Position numbers and translations under genes: made by a program. DNA of 64,000 nucleotides, from NCBI RefSeq assembly GCF_902729425.1, contig NZ_CACVCH010000070.1:186001-250000 (forward strand), read 5' to 3'. This document shows positions 33,054 to 42,950 of the stretch, piece after piece; positions within the stretch are counted from its first letter, which is position 1; each line of letters opens with the position of its first letter. The stretch is from Magnetospirillum sp. SS-4 (lineage in GTDB: Bacteria; Pseudomonadota; Alphaproteobacteria; Rhodospirillales; Magnetospirillaceae). The notes under the pieces were generated by a model, which was not told the DNA's origin, made no database searches, and worked only from the letters and a program-made list of their open reading frames with translations.

Positions 33054-33988
33054 CAGTAATTGACCGCCAGGTCCATGCCGGCATACAGGCCGGCCACCTG
33101 CTCGGCATAGCCGTTGAAGGCCAGGGTGTCGCGCTTGAGGAACTCGCCGATGCGCCGTTCCTTGGCCTGGCTCCAGCGCGGATGATCCACCCTGGGGTTG
33201 ACGTTGGCGTAAAAGCCATACTCGCGCGGGGCCGACTTCATCCAGGTGGAGCGGGGCTGGCTTTCGGTGAAGCGGATGGTGACGATGGACTTGATGCTTT
33301 TGAAGCCGTACTTCCACGGCACCACCAGCCGGATGGGCGCGCCGTTCTGCGGCAGCAGTTCCTCGCCATATAGCCCCACCGCCAGCAGAGCCAGCGGATG
33401 CATGGCCTCGTCCATGCGCAGCCCCTCCACATAGGGCCAGTCCAGCATTCTGCCGCGCTGGCCGGGAAAGCGCTCGGGATCGACCAGGGTGGTGAATTCC
33501 ACGTACTTGGCGTTGGAATTGGGTTCGAACCGCTTCAGCACGTCGGCCAGCGGCACGCCCACCCAGGGAATGACCATGGACCACGCCTCGACGCAGCGCA
33601 GCCGGTAGATGCGTTCCTCCAGCCGGTGCGGCCGGATCAGGTCCTCGTAGCCGATGGGACCGGGCTTGCCGCACTCGCCGGAAACGGTGACGGTCCACGG
33701 CCGGGGCGGCTTGCCGAAGAAGCTGGGGGCCATCTGGGCCGGGTCGCCCTTGTCGGTGCCGAATTCGTAGAAGTTGTTGTAGTGGGTGACGTCCTTCAGC
33801 GGCGTCAGCGCGTCATCGACCCGATGGGGCGACTTGACCACCCCGGCCAGCGGCCCCGCCTGCGCCGGCCAGGCCGTGGCGGCGACCATGCCGCCGGCCC
33901 CCAGGGCCAGGAAGCGGCGGCGGTCGAGCCACAGGGCCTTGTCGGTAACCTCGGCCTCGCCGGGGCTGTATCCGGTCCGGATCAGCAT
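33053..33988 (-). CDS. msrP: Periplasmic methionine sulfoxide reductase catalytic subunit MsrP
   Basis: A 311-residue molybdenum-cofactor protein that repairs oxidised methionines in periplasmic proteins. A twin-arginine signal is seen in [19 protein letters not shown]. The Moco-coordinating cysteine lies in [15 protein letters not shown], and other family blocks are [15 protein letters not shown] and [21 protein letters not shown] 33988 has GGGAGACG upstream. It is the first gene of msrP-msrQ and is 78 bases downstream of the NUDIX gene. Confidence 0.95.
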   Translation of the reverse strand: MLIRTGYSPGEAEVTDKALWLDRRRFLALGAGGMVAATAWPAQAGPLAGVVKSPHRVDDALTPLKDVTHYNNFYEFGTDKGDPAQMAPSFFGKPPRPWTVTVSGECGKPGPIGYEDLIRPHRLEERIYRLRCVEAWSMVIPWVGVPLADVLKRFEPNSNAKYVEFTTLVDPERFPGQRGRMLDWPYVEGLRMDEAMHPLALLAVGLYGEELLPQNGAPIRLVVPWKYGFKSIKSIVTIRFTESQPRSTWMKSAPREYGFYANVNPRVDHPRWSQAKERRIGEFLKRDTLAFNGYAEQVAGLYAGMDLAVNY

Positions 33989-34066
33989 CTCTCGTCTCCC
34001 GAATGTCCTGTCGGCGGTTCGCCGCAAGGAGCCTGCCGGTTACATGGGGACGGAAAACGTGGAAAT

Positions 34067-34633
34067 CTACGCGCGCTCGGGACGGCCGCGCGGGGGAAAG
34101 CTGTCCAGGCCCTTGACCTCGCGCTCGTGGTTCAGCGACCAGCCGACATTGGGATAGGCCAGATGATCCCAGGGAATCTCGTCCCAGGTGAACAGGCCGG
34201 CATCCAGGCTTTCCGGCCCCGGCTCGAAGGAATCCGACAGCATCTCGGCCCGGTAGATCATGTGAACCTGACTGATCTCCGGAATGGAATAGATGGACAG
34301 CAGCCCGCTGATGCGGGCGCGGGCGCGGGCCTCCTCCCACACCTCGCGGAGCGCGCCCTGCTCGGTGGTCTCGCCCAGTTCCATGTAACCGATGGGCATG
34401 GTCCAGTATCCCAGCCGGGGCTCGATGGCCCGGCGCACCATCAGATAGCGGTCCCGCCAGGTGCAGACCGCGCCGACGATGATCTTTGGATTGTCGTAAA
34501 CGACAAAGCCGCAATCGCCGCACACCAGACGCTCGCGGTCGTCTCCCACGGGGATGGTGCGGATATTGGGGCCGGGCAGCTTCATGGCGCCAGTTTCGCC
34601 GAAATCCGGGCCGCTGTCATTCTTCTCCGGCAT
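34067..34633 (-). CDS. NUDIX hydrolase with N-terminal CxxC knuckle
   Basis: A 188-residue pyrophosphohydrolase. The NUDIX box [21 protein letters not shown] fits GX5EX7REUXEEXG closely, though its last conserved glycine is replaced. A short zinc-knuckle-like LVCGDCGF precedes the domain, as in NudC-related and ADP-ribose or CoA-type hydrolases; the substrate cannot be assigned. ATG 34633 overlaps the end of ptsI by 17 bases, suggesting coupling; ATG 34585 (172 residues) is an alternative start. Neither has a strong ribosome site. Confidence 0.87.
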   Translation of the reverse strand: MPEKNDSGPDFGETGAMKLPGPNIRTIPVGDDRERLVCGDCGFVVYDNPKIIVGAVCTWRDRYLMVRRAIEPRLGYWTMPIGYMELGETTEQGALREVWEEARARARISGLLSIYSIPEISQVHMIYRAEMLSDSFEPGPESLDAGLFTWDEIPWDHLAYPNVGWSLNHEREVKGLDSFPPRGRPERA

Positions 34634-36425
34634 TGAAGCCGTCCAGTATCCGGACGATATGGCCGCCGTCGCTCTGTTCCATGATCCGCTGGGCGCAGCG
34701 GATGGCGCCGCCGAGGTCGAGGGACCGGATGCGGTTCTTGACCACCGGCACGTTGGAGGTGGTCATGGACAGGTCGCGGATGCCCAGCCCCAGCAGCAGG
34801 GCGGTGAAGCGCGGGTCGCCGGCGACCTCGCCGCAGACGCAGACCGGGATGCGGGCGCGCGTCGCCGCCTCGGCCGAGAACTGGATCAGCCGCAGCACCG
34901 CCGGATGCAGGGGGTTGTACAGATGCGCCACCGCCTCGTCCGAACGGTCGATGGCCAGGGTGTACTGGGTCAGGTCGTTGGTGCCGATGGCAAAGAAATC
35001 GGCGTGCCAGGCGATGGAATCGGCCGACAGCGCCGCCCCTGGAATCTCGATCATGGCGCCCAGCGGCGGCGGCGGGTCCGCCATGGCGGTTCCTGCCTTG
35101 CGCAGCCGGCGGATGACCCGGTTCATCACCTCGCGGGTGACGCGCAACTCGCCGACCGTGGCGATCATGGGAATCAGGATACGGACCGGTCCGTGCGCCG
35201 AGGCGCGCAGGATGGCGGCCAGTTGCGCCTCCAGCAGGTCCTGGCGGGCAAGGCCAAGGCGGATGGCGCGCAGCCCCAGCGACGGATTGGGGCCGATGGT
35301 GCAGCCCAGGGCCGGGGCCAGCTTGTCGCCGCCGGCGTCGAAGGTGCGAATGGTGACGCAGCGCCCGCCCATCCGCTCGACCACGTCGCGCAGCACCTGA
35401 TACTGCTCGTCCTCGGACGGCACGTCGTCGCGGTTCATGAACAGGAACTCGCTGCGCAGCAGGCCGATGCCCTCGGCCCCGGACTCCAGCACCGACGGAA
35501 CCTCGTTGGGCAGCTCCATGTTGGCCTGAAGCACGATGCGGGCGCCGTCGCGGGTCACCGCCGGCACGTCGCGCAGCCGCCCCAGCACCCGGCGCTGGCG
35601 CAGGAAGGCGGCCCGTTCGCGCCGGTAATGCCCGATGGTGGCGGGAAGCGGGTTGATGATCACCAGGCCGTTGCCGCCGTCGACCACGATTGTCTCGCCA
35701 CCCCGCACCCCGGCCAGCAGGTCGGCGATTCCCAGCACCGACGGCAGGTTCAGCGAGCGGGCCATGATGGCGGTATGGCCCTCGGCGCCGCCCATCACCG
35801 TCGCCAGTCCGGCCACCCGGCGCGGGTCCAGCAAGGCGGTGTCGGCCGGCGTCATCTCCTCGGCGACGATGACGGCGTTGCCGGGCAGGGCGGTGAACGG
35901 GCGATAGGTGGTGTCGGTGAGGTTGCGCAGCAGGCGGCGGCCGATGTCGCGGATATCGGCGACGCGGGCCGACAGATAGGCGTCGTCCATGGCCTCGAAG
36001 CCGTGGACGATCTCGTTTATCTCCTGCTGCACCGCCGCCTCGGCATTGATGCGCTCGCCCCGGATGCGCCGTTCGACCCCACGGATCAGGCGCGAGCCGC
36101 GCAGCATCTGGTGATAGGCCTCCAGCAGGTAGCCCAGTTCCTCGCCGGCCGAGCCGCCCAGCCGCCCGGCCTTGTCCTGCAACTGCTCCACCTGGTGGCT
36201 GGCCATGGAGGCGGCCTCGGTGAAGCGAAGGCATTCCGCGTCCAGCAGCGACGCGGCGACGCGGCGTTCGGGCACGCTGATGGTGCCGGAATCGTGAAGA
36301 TAGAGAACCCCGATGGCGATTCCGCGCGACACGCCCAGCCCGCTCAGCACGATCTCGCGATCATGTCCGCCGGTCTCGGGCCGCGCCAGGATTCGCCCGG
36401 GTGATTTATTGCCGCCGCGAGGCAA
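34617..36425 (-). CDS. ptsI: Phosphoenolpyruvate-protein phosphotransferase (Enzyme I)
   Basis: A 602-residue Enzyme I that autophosphorylates from PEP on H217 ([13 protein letters not shown]) and passes the phosphate to HPr. The C-terminal PEP-binding barrel has [36 protein letters not shown] and [11 protein letters not shown]. There is no GAF domain, so it is distinct from ptsP in this window. The start is TTG 36425, supported by GAGGGGGG 5 bases upstream; GTG 36350 is possible. It is the fifth gene of hprK-rapZ-EIIA-HPr-EI. No sugar permease (EIIBC) is nearby, so the chain is regulatory. Confidence 0.93.
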   Translation of the reverse strand: MPRGGNKSPGRILARPETGGHDREIVLSGLGVSRGIAIGVLYLHDSGTISVPERRVAASLLDAECLRFTEAASMASHQVEQLQDKAGRLGGSAGEELGYLLEAYHQMLRGSRLIRGVERRIRGERINAEAAVQQEINEIVHGFEAMDDAYLSARVADIRDIGRRLLRNLTDTTYRPFTALPGNAVIVAEEMTPADTALLDPRRVAGLATVMGGAEGHTAIMARSLNLPSVLGIADLLAGVRGGETIVVDGGNGLVIINPLPATIGHYRRERAAFLRQRRVLGRLRDVPAVTRDGARIVLQANMELPNEVPSVLESGAEGIGLLRSEFLFMNRDDVPSEDEQYQVLRDVVERMGGRCVTIRTFDAGGDKLAPALGCTIGPNPSLGLRAIRLGLARQDLLEAQLAAILRASAHGPVRILIPMIATVGELRVTREVMNRVIRRLRKAGTAMADPPPPLGAMIEIPGAALSADSIAWHADFFAIGTNDLTQYTLAIDRSDEAVAHLYNPLHPAVLRLIQFSAEAATRARIPVCVCGEVAGDPRFTALLLGLGIRDLSMTTSNVPVVKNRIRSLDLGGAIRCAQRIMEQSDGGHIVRILDGFNAGEE

Positions 36426-36444
36426 GGCGCCCCCCTCGTGTGGT

Positions 36445-36747
36445 TCAGTCCTCGTCGAACTTACGGTCGATCAGGTCGCACAGGGCGTCCAGCACCGCCT
36501 CGGCCTGATTGCCGCTGGCCCGCAGGTCGATGCAGCAGCCGGGAGCCGCCGCCAGCATCATCAGCCCCATGATCGACAGGCCGGAAACCTCGGTGCCGCG
36601 ATGGCCGACGATCACCTGGGCGTCGAAGGTGGCGGCCAACTTGACGAACTTGGCGGCGGCGCGGGCGTGCAGGCCGCGACGGTTGGCAATGGTGGCGCTG
36701 CGGCGGGGGCCGGTCTCGTCCGGGCTGTCAAGCGCTTCGGGGGTCAT
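36445..36747 (-). CDS. ptsH: HPr-family phosphocarrier protein
   Basis: A 100-residue HPr/NPr protein. The phosphorylated histidine is H27 in NRRGLHARAAAKFV. The serine region that HPr kinase modifies appears in TEVSGLSIMGLMMLAA. A polar N-terminal extension of about 15 residues precedes the domain. ATG 36747 overlaps the EIIA stop (ATGA), so translation is coupled. It receives phosphate from Enzyme I and passes it to the EIIA encoded upstream. Confidence 0.94.
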   Translation of the reverse strand: MTPEALDSPDETGPRRSATIANRRGLHARAAAKFVKLAATFDAQVIVGHRGTEVSGLSIMGLMMLAAAPGCCIDLRASGNQAEAVLDALCDLIDRKFDED

Positions 36748-37151
36748 TTCCGATCCTGGGTCAGAAGCTTGGAGGCGACGTTGATGTATTTGCGGCCGGC
36801 TTCCTGGGCGCTGGCGACGGCGTCGGCCAGCGGCTCGGAATGGCGGACCGAGGCCAGCTTGATCAGCATGGGCAGATTGACGCCGGCGATGACCTCGACC
36901 TTGGCCTTGTCCATGATGGAAATGGCAAGGTTGGACGGCGTGCCGCCGAACATGTCGGTCAGCACCACCACGCCGCTGCCGTCGTCGCACTTGGCGACGC
37001 TGGCCAGGATGTCGTTGCGGCGCTGCTCCATGTCGTCGTCGGGGCCGATGCAGACCGAACCGACATTGGGTTGCGGTCCGACCACGTGCTCGAACGCGGC
37101 GACGAGTTCGTCGGCGAGCCGGCCGTGGGTGACGAGAACCAATCCGATCAT
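36744..37151 (-). CDS. PTS EIIA component, mannose family
   Basis: A 135-residue cytoplasmic EIIA of the mannose/sorbose (EIIA-Man) fold. The phosphoacceptor is H9 in VLVTHGRLADELV, with a conserved FGGTPSN loop in VVLTDMFGGTPSNLA. In alphaproteobacteria such stand-alone EIIA proteins act as regulatory outputs (for example on sensor kinases or stringent response), not in sugar uptake. ATG 37151 lies 13 bases after rapZ. Confidence 0.93.
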   Translation of the reverse strand: MIGLVLVTHGRLADELVAAFEHVVGPQPNVGSVCIGPDDDMEQRRNDILASVAKCDDGSGVVVLTDMFGGTPSNLAISIMDKAKVEVIAGVNLPMLIKLASVRHSEPLADAVASAQEAGRKYINVASKLLTQDRK

Positions 37152-37164
37152 CTCAATCCCCTTG

Positions 37165-38088
37165 TCATGATCCCCCCTGGTCGAGTTCGCGGTGACGCAA
37201 CTCGACCAGGCTGCCCCGGGCCTTGAGCCAGGCGGCGATGCGTTCGGCGACGGCGACGGAGCGGTGACGTCCGCCGGTGCAGCCGATGGCGATGGTCAGA
37301 TAGCTCTTACCCTCGGCGGCGAAGCGCGGCAACAGCGGTTCGAGCAGACGGGTCACCGAATCCATGAAGCCGGCGAAACCGGGGTCGGCGGCGACGAACC
37401 CGGCCACCGCCGCGTCCCGGCCGGTCAGGGGCCTCAGGACGGGGTCGTAATGCGGATTGGCCAGGAAGCGGGCGTCCAGCACCAGATCGGCTTCACGCGG
37501 CAGGCCGTTGCGATAGGCGAACGAGGTGACGAACACCACCAGGCCATGTTCCCGGTCGAGCCCGAAATGGGCCGCCAGCACCCGCTTGAACTCGGCCGGC
37601 GGCTGATCGGTGGTGTCGATGGTGATGTCGGCGCGGCTTCGAAGCGGCGACACCAGGGCGCGTTCGTGGCGGATGCCGTCCAGCAGCGGCCGGTCCACCG
37701 CCAGCGGATGGCGCCGGCGCGTCTCGGTGAAGCGGCGGCACAGCACGTCGTCGCCGCAATCGAGGAACAGCAGCCGCACCTCCAGGCCGGGCTCGGCCAT
37801 CAGGCGGTCGATGGCGGCCAGCACCGGCTCGACCCCGAAATCGCGGGTGCGGATATCGACGCCGATGGCCAGCGGACGGGGCACGCCGTCGCCCGGACGC
37901 ACCAGGCTGCCCACCAGCGACAGCGGCATGTTGTCGACCGCCTCCCAGCCCATGTCCTCCAGGGCCTTCAGCGCCAGCGTCTTGCCGGCGCCGGACATGC
38001 CGGTGATGATGACGACGCGGTTGCCGCCCGCGGCCACCGCGGCCGCCGGTGGAGGCGCCGAAAGGGAAGAGGATCGATCCGTATTCAC
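37165..38088 (-). CDS. rapZ: RNase adapter protein RapZ
   Basis: A 307-residue P-loop protein. The Walker A motif ITGMSGAGKT is at about residues 28-37, and the Walker B-like LLFLDCGDDVL follows. The C-terminal signature SYLTIAIGCTGGRHRSVA is typical. In E. coli RapZ controls glucosamine-6-phosphate synthase through small RNAs and also binds UDP-GlcNAc precursors; in alphaproteobacteria the direct target is less clear. The start is GTG 38088, overlapping the hprK stop (GTGA). Confidence 0.95.
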   Translation of the reverse strand: MNTDRSSSLSAPPPAAAVAAGGNRVVIITGMSGAGKTLALKALEDMGWEAVDNMPLSLVGSLVRPGDGVPRPLAIGVDIRTRDFGVEPVLAAIDRLMAEPGLEVRLLFLDCGDDVLCRRFTETRRRHPLAVDRPLLDGIRHERALVSPLRSRADITIDTTDQPPAEFKRVLAAHFGLDREHGLVVFVTSFAYRNGLPREADLVLDARFLANPHYDPVLRPLTGRDAAVAGFVAADPGFAGFMDSVTRLLEPLLPRFAAEGKSYLTIAIGCTGGRHRSVAVAERIAAWLKARGSLVELRHRELDQGGS

Positions 38089-38516
38089 GACCTCATTATA
38101 TCCCGCTTTGCCGAAAGTATCGCAAGACGAACCTTCGCCGCCGCCGAGGCGTGGAACGGAACCAGGTCCATGCGCGGCACCGGAAGCCCCAGCAGATGGG
38201 CCAGGGATGGCTCGGGCAGGCGCTCGACCCCTCCATCCGCGACCAGGTCAACCACCAGAGCCAGCGGCGCCCATGCCCGGTGCGGCACGGAAACGATTCC
38301 GAGGCCGCGAATCTCCAGCAGGCCGGCGATGGCGTCGGGCGCCCTGGCGACGATCCGGTCGCCCTGGGTGGAAAGCCGGGTCTGATCATCGGCCACCAGA
38401 ACGGCGCCGCCATCGATCAGGCGCAACGCCAGATCGGACTTGCCGCCGCCCGAGGGACCGCGGATCATCACCCCCTGGCCGGCGATTTCCACCGTGGTCG
38501 CATGGACGAGAAGCAT
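38085..38516 (-). CDS. hprK: HPr kinase/phosphorylase, short alphaproteobacterial form
   Basis: A 143-residue protein containing only the kinase core: P-loop RGPSGGGKSD (residues 19-28, K26) and the downstream DDQ and SVPHRA blocks. The N-terminal half of Gram-positive HprK (about 310 residues in total) is missing, as is usual in alphaproteobacteria. It would phosphorylate HPr on serine to tune the phosphorelay. ATG 38516. First gene of the cluster; usually a ChvG-like kinase lies upstream in related genomes, but here a lytic transglycosylase gene does. Confidence 0.9.
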   Translation of the reverse strand: MLLVHATTVEIAGQGVMIRGPSGGGKSDLALRLIDGGAVLVADDQTRLSTQGDRIVARAPDAIAGLLEIRGLGIVSVPHRAWAPLALVVDLVADGGVERLPEPSLAHLLGLPVPRMDLVPFHASAAAKVRLAILSAKRDIMRS

Positions 38517-38551
38517 GGGAAAAGCGTGACGGGGCCAACCGGCCGAGTCAA

Positions 38552-40381
38552 TCAGTTCCTGGTCTTGGGCAGGGTCGCCGGACGCGGGTCCTGGCTGCGG
38601 TAGAGCGGCCATTCCCCGGAGGCGACGGCGTCGAGCGTCTCGGCCGGCTGCCCCAGGCGGGAACGGTAGACCCAGTAGCTGGTCATCACCCGCTGGACGA
38701 ACGGACGGGTTTCCCGCGACGGCAGGCTTTCCACGAACAGCAGCGGATCGTCGCCGTGGCGGATGGCCTTCAGCCACTTGGACAGATTGCCCGGACCGGC
38801 GTTGTAGGCCGCCGCCATCATCATCATGTTGCCGTTGACGATGTCGAGGCCCAGCAGCTTGGTGATGTAGGCCTGGCCCAGCGCCAGATTGTATTCGGGA
38901 TCGCCCAGGCGGTCGCGGGTGTGGCGGCCGCCGGCAAGGGCGGCGGCGGTGGCCGGCATCAACTGCATCAGCCCGACGGCGCCGGCGTTGCTGCGGGCGG
39001 CGGGGTTGAACGACGATTCCTGGCGGACCATGGCGTAGATCAGCGCCTTGTCCACCTGCCAGCCGCCCTTGGGCGCCCAGTTGGGCATCGGAAAGGCGGC
39101 GGCGTCGTGCAGGCGGCCGTTGACGCGGGGCAACGCCCCGCCCAGGCGCACGGCCAGGGCCGGCATGTCGCCGGCATAGGCCAGGACCAGCATGGACTGG
39201 CGCGCGGCCTTGCTGGCGGTGGGGTGCAGCTTGCGCAACTCGTCCTCGGCGGCCTGGCGCTCGCCCAGTTGCAGCAGGCCCAGGGCGCGCCGGGCCGCCG
39301 GAATCCGCATCAGAATCTCGGCGTCGCCGTCGGTGAAGGGCGGGGTCTCGAACGAGAACCGGGTCTGATAGCCCAGTTCGGCGTTGGCCAGCAGGCCGTA
39401 GAAGGTGCGGGGATAGGTGGCGGCCACCTCAAGCCAGTGATTGACCGCCTCGGGACGCCGGGTCGCCAGATTGGCCCGCGCGGCCCAGAAGGCGCCGGCC
39501 GCCGACAGCCACTCGTGCCCCTCGGGAGCGTTGGCGACGGCCTCGAAATGACGCCGCGCCACGTCGGGCTGGCCCATGCGCCACAGCGCCAGGCCGCTGA
39601 CCCAATGGGCGGCGGGCAAGTCGTCGCCGGACCGCTCGGCGGCGGCGGCGGCCAGGGCGGCGGCCGGGTCGTCGCGCCCGCCGGCGAAATGATCGGCGGC
39701 GACCATCAGGCGAAGGCGGTCGAAGTCCAGGCTGGTCAGGGCGGCGGCCTCCGCCGAGGACAGCATGGCCTCGGCCCGGCCGGACTGGTCGTCGCGCAGG
39801 GCCTGGCGCAGCCTGGCCTTGAAGGTCCGAACCCGGGGCGAGGAATCCTCGACGTTGAAGGCCGCGTCCTCCCACCGGGCGCCGTCAGCGTCGGCGTCGA
39901 TGCCGGTGCCCCTCAGCCCGCCCCGCACCGGCGCGCGCAGGGCGCCGGAAGCCTTGCCCTTGACCGCCGTCGCCAGCTTGTGGACGGCCTCGGCCTGGGG
40001 GTGGTCGGAGAAATCCTCCAGCCAGGCGCGCAATTCCTGGAACTTGGGCTTGACGCCATGAGCCAGCAGCCGCCGGGCCAGCACATGCCCCTTCAGCAGG
40101 TCGTCCCTGACCCGGCCAAGCTCGCGGTCGGCGGCGGCGAACTGCCCCTGGGCCTGCAACAGAAGGGCGCGGCGATAGATGTCGGAATCGGCGGCGGACA
40201 GGGGACGCGGCAGCGGCACGACCCGCGCCTCGCGATTGGCTCCGGGCAGGATGGCGGCGGTCATCCGTCCATCGGCCGACGCGATTCGCACATCCGCAGA
40301 CTGGACGGACTCGGCGGCCAGGGAAGGGGATGTCGCAGCCAAGATCGCCAGCATCGCTGCCGGGAGGAGCCTGTCGCGCAA
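38552..40381 (-). CDS. Soluble lytic murein transglycosylase
   Basis: A 609-residue periplasmic muramidase-type enzyme that cleaves peptidoglycan with 1,6-anhydro product formation. A signal peptide (about residues 1-22) leads a long alpha-helical superhelix of TPR-like repeats. The C-terminal SLT domain (about 435-590) has catalytic E455 in MVRQESSFNP, then AVGLMQLMPATA, AYNAGPGN and SLPSRETRPFVQRV. The start is TTG 40381 with AAGAGGAG 8 bases upstream. The AT-rich 197 bases upstream (40382-40578) separate it from the divergent DUF1848 gene. Confidence 0.94.
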   Translation of the reverse strand: MRDRLLPAAMLAILAATSPSLAAESVQSADVRIASADGRMTAAILPGANREARVVPLPRPLSAADSDIYRRALLLQAQGQFAAADRELGRVRDDLLKGHVLARRLLAHGVKPKFQELRAWLEDFSDHPQAEAVHKLATAVKGKASGALRAPVRGGLRGTGIDADADGARWEDAAFNVEDSSPRVRTFKARLRQALRDDQSGRAEAMLSSAEAAALTSLDFDRLRLMVAADHFAGGRDDPAAALAAAAAERSGDDLPAAHWVSGLALWRMGQPDVARRHFEAVANAPEGHEWLSAAGAFWAARANLATRRPEAVNHWLEVAATYPRTFYGLLANAELGYQTRFSFETPPFTDGDAEILMRIPAARRALGLLQLGERQAAEDELRKLHPTASKAARQSMLVLAYAGDMPALAVRLGGALPRVNGRLHDAAAFPMPNWAPKGGWQVDKALIYAMVRQESSFNPAARSNAGAVGLMQLMPATAAALAGGRHTRDRLGDPEYNLALGQAYITKLLGLDIVNGNMMMMAAAYNAGPGNLSKWLKAIRHGDDPLLFVESLPSRETRPFVQRVMTSYWVYRSRLGQPAETLDAVASGEWPLYRSQDPRPATLPKTRN

Positions 40382-40578
40382 GGCTGTTCTCCTCTTCAGG
40401 GGTTATCGGCAATACCAATCGCGGTCAGCGGTTTTATAAATGACCAGCCCGGCCAGAGCAACCCAAAAAGACTCGAGATTCGATCCCGCATCGCAGAAAT
40501 GCATTTAATATCAATTAGATAATAACATACACCTCAGCCATGATGGCAGACACGGCCGCTAATCGTCATAATGGCCGG

Positions 40579-41514
40579 ATGATCGTTTCGGCCAGCTATC
40601 GCACCGATATTCCGGCATTTTACGGCAAGTGGTTCCTCAACCGCTTCCGGGCCGGCTGGGTCCGCGTCGTCAATCCGTATGGCCGGCAGGTCTCGACCGT
40701 GGCACTGCGGGCCGGGGTGGACGGCTTCGTGTTCTGGACCCGCAACGCCGGTCCGTTCCGCGCCGCCCTGGCCGAGGTGCGCAAGGCCGCCCTGCCCTTC
40801 GTGGTCCAGTACACCGTGACCGGCTATCCCCGGGCGCTGGAGAGTTCGGTAATCGACGCGGAGCGCTCGGTCGCCCTGATTCGGGAACTGGCCGAGACGT
40901 TCGGGCCGCGCGCGGTGGTGTGGCGCTACGACCCCGTCGTCATTACCACCCTGACCCCGCCCGAGTGGCATCTGGCCACCTTCGAAGCCCTGGCCCGATC
41001 CCTGGCCGGGGCGGTGGACGAGGTATCGGTCTCGTTCGCCTCCATCTATCGCAAGACCGGGCGCAACATGGCGGCGGCGGCGCGGGCCGGAGGCTTCGGC
41101 TGGAGCGATCCGCCGGCCGACGTCAAGCTGGCCCTGGCGCGGCGCCTGGGCGAACTGGCGGCGGCGCGGGGCATCAAGGCCACCTTGTGCTCGCAGCCCG
41201 ATTATCTGGTTCCCGAATGCCAGCCGTCGCGCTGCGTCGACGCCCGCCGGCTGGAGGACGTCGCCGCCGCCTGGGGCGCGCCGCGCCCGATTCCGGCCCG
41301 GCTCAAAGGCAACCGCCCCGGCTGCCTGTGTTATGAAAGCCGCGACATCGGCGAATACGACACCTGTCCGCACGGCTGCGTCTATTGCTACGCCGTCGGA
41401 ACGCGGACCCTGGCCAAGCGCCGCCATGGCGAGCACGACCCCGGCTCGGAATTCCTGCTGACGCCGCCCTGGTGGACGCCGCCCCCGTCCGATTCCGGCC
41501 AGTTGGACCTGTGA
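40579..41514 (+). CDS. DUF1848 family protein with C-terminal cysteine cluster
   Basis: A 311-residue soluble protein of the DUF1848 family. The N-terminal two thirds look like a TIM-type barrel (IVSASYRTDIPAFYGKWF, DGFVFWTRN, VVQYTVTGY, VVWRYDPV). At the C-terminus C-L-C is followed by TCPHGCVYCYA, a C-x3-C-x2-C motif of the kind that holds the [4Fe-4S] cluster of radical SAM enzymes such as spore photoproduct lyase, but here at the end of the chain. The substrate is unknown. ATG 40579 is chosen for the conserved start; ATG 40540 is in frame. It converges on holC with 2 bases between the stops. Confidence 0.87.
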   Translation: MIVSASYRTDIPAFYGKWFLNRFRAGWVRVVNPYGRQVSTVALRAGVDGFVFWTRNAGPFRAALAEVRKAALPFVVQYTVTGYPRALESSVIDAERSVALIRELAETFGPRAVVWRYDPVVITTLTPPEWHLATFEALARSLAGAVDEVSVSFASIYRKTGRNMAAAARAGGFGWSDPPADVKLALARRLGELAAARGIKATLCSQPDYLVPECQPSRCVDARRLEDVAAAWGAPRPIPARLKGNRPGCLCYESRDIGEYDTCPHGCVYCYAVGTRTLAKRRHGEHDPGSEFLLTPPWWTPPPSDSGQLDL

Positions 41515-41516
41515 CG

Positions 41517-41972
41517 CTACGTCCTTGATTTCTCTTCCCAGCCGCCCGCCGCCGTCTGCTGGTAATAGACGAGCTGGTGTCCTTCGTCCTTCCAGCGCTT
41601 CCAGCGCAGGCGGGCGGCGGCGACCGCCTCGGAATCGTTGCCGTCGAACAGGTCCAGGCAGCGGGCGTAGGGCGCCACCGCTTCCGACGCGGCGCCGTCG
41701 CACATCACCAGGATGGTGGCCTGATTGGGATTCTCGTCCTGGTCGGTGAGCCAGACGGGCTGCAACGCCGCGTCGCCGTCGCGGCGCGATCCGTGCGGCA
41801 GCCACGATTCGGGCTCGAAGGTCCACAGGCGGTCGCTCAGCATCTCGACCCGCTCGGGCGAGCCGGCCAGCACCACCGCCCGAAAGCCGGCGGACAGGGC
41901 CTTTTCCAGCAGCTTCGGCAACGCCTGTTCCAGCGGCAGCCGGGTCAGGTGGTAGAAGCCGATCTGGGTCAT
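41517..41972 (-). CDS. holC: DNA polymerase III chi subunit
   Basis: A 151-residue HolC. It links the clamp loader to single-strand binding protein. Family features are the start IGFYHLTRLPLEQALPKLLEKAL, the LWTFEPESWLPHG stretch and the C-terminal RLRWKRWKDEGHQLVYYQ. ATG 41972 overlaps the stop of the glycosyltransferase gene (ATGA). In many proteobacteria holC directly follows pepA; here two sugar-transfer genes lie between. Confidence 0.94.
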   Translation of the reverse strand: MTQIGFYHLTRLPLEQALPKLLEKALSAGFRAVVLAGSPERVEMLSDRLWTFEPESWLPHGSRRDGDAALQPVWLTDQDENPNQATILVMCDGAASEAVAPYARCLDLFDGNDSEAVAAARLRWKRWKDEGHQLVYYQQTAAGGWEEKSRT

Positions 41973-42892
41973 GGGGCGCCGGGCGCCCGATGGCCGAGAT
42001 AATGCAGCCGCTTGATCTCGCGCCGGCCATGGGTGACGGTGTCGAGCACCACGCCGGCGGTCAGGCTGAGAAACGCCAGGATCATGATGCCGGTGGCCAG
42101 CAGCGCGGTGGGCAGGCGCGGCACCTGCCCGGTCTGGAGATAGGTCGCCACCACCGGCTCGGCCAGGATCAGCGCCAGCAGCGCCAGCAGGGCGAAGATG
42201 GCGCCGAACAGCGCCAGCGGCCGTTCCCGCTTCAGCAGGGCCAGAATGGTCATCAGGATGCGCCAGCCGTCGCGGTAGGTGTTCAGCTTGGACACCGACC
42301 CCTCGGGACGGGCGAAATAGGGCGTCTCGATCTCGGCCACCGGCATGGACAGGCTGAGCGCGTGCACCACCAGCTCGGTCTCGGTCTCGAAGCCCTTGGA
42401 CATGGCGGGAAACGACTTGACGAAGCGGCGCGAGAACACCCGGTAGCCCGACAGCATGTCCTGGAAACGGTCGCCAAACAGCCAGGCGACGAAACCGGTC
42501 AGCATGCGGTTGCCCAACTGGTGCCCGGCGCGGAAGGCGCCTTCCTCCTCGCTGTGCAGGCGGGTGCCGACCACCATGTCCAGGGATTCGTCCACCAGCC
42601 GGGCCACCATCCTCGGCGCGCTGGGGGCGTGATAGGTGGCGTCGCCGTCCACCATCACGTAGACGTCGGCCTCGATGTCCGAGAACATGCGCCGCACCAC
42701 GTTGCCCTTGCCCTGCTGCGGCTCGGACCGGACGATGGCCCCGGCGGCGCGGGCCAGATCCACCGTGCGGTCGCGGGAATTGTTGTCGTAGACGTGGATC
42801 GCCGCCTCGGGCAGGGCGGCGCGGAAGTCGCGCACCACCTGCTCGATGGAGTGTTCCTCGTTGTAGCAGGGAATCAGGACGGCGATCTTCAT
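41969..42892 (-). CDS. Family 2 glycosyltransferase (polyprenyl-phosphate sugar synthase type)
   Basis: A 307-residue membrane-associated GT2 enzyme. The catalytic domain starts with VLIPCYNEEHSIEQVV, with the donor motif MVDGDATYH (DxD-like) and a later SGYRVFSRRF. Two or three C-terminal membrane spans (about residues 225-285) follow. It resembles dolichol/undecaprenyl-phosphate mannose or glucose synthases, which load a sugar onto a lipid carrier. The next gene upstream (42951-44753) encodes a GT-C-like membrane protein that could use this product. ATG 42892. Confidence 0.88.
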   Translation of the reverse strand: MKIAVLIPCYNEEHSIEQVVRDFRAALPEAAIHVYDNNSRDRTVDLARAAGAIVRSEPQQGKGNVVRRMFSDIEADVYVMVDGDATYHAPSAPRMVARLVDESLDMVVGTRLHSEEEGAFRAGHQLGNRMLTGFVAWLFGDRFQDMLSGYRVFSRRFVKSFPAMSKGFETETELVVHALSLSMPVAEIETPYFARPEGSVSKLNTYRDGWRILMTILALLKRERPLALFGAIFALLALLALILAEPVVATYLQTGQVPRLPTALLATGIMILAFLSLTAGVVLDTVTHGRREIKRLHYLGHRAPGAP

Positions 42893-42950
42893 GAGGCGGT
42901 GCGAATCCAGGAATCGGGATGCCCCAGACTTTTGGAAAAGCCCCCCATTG

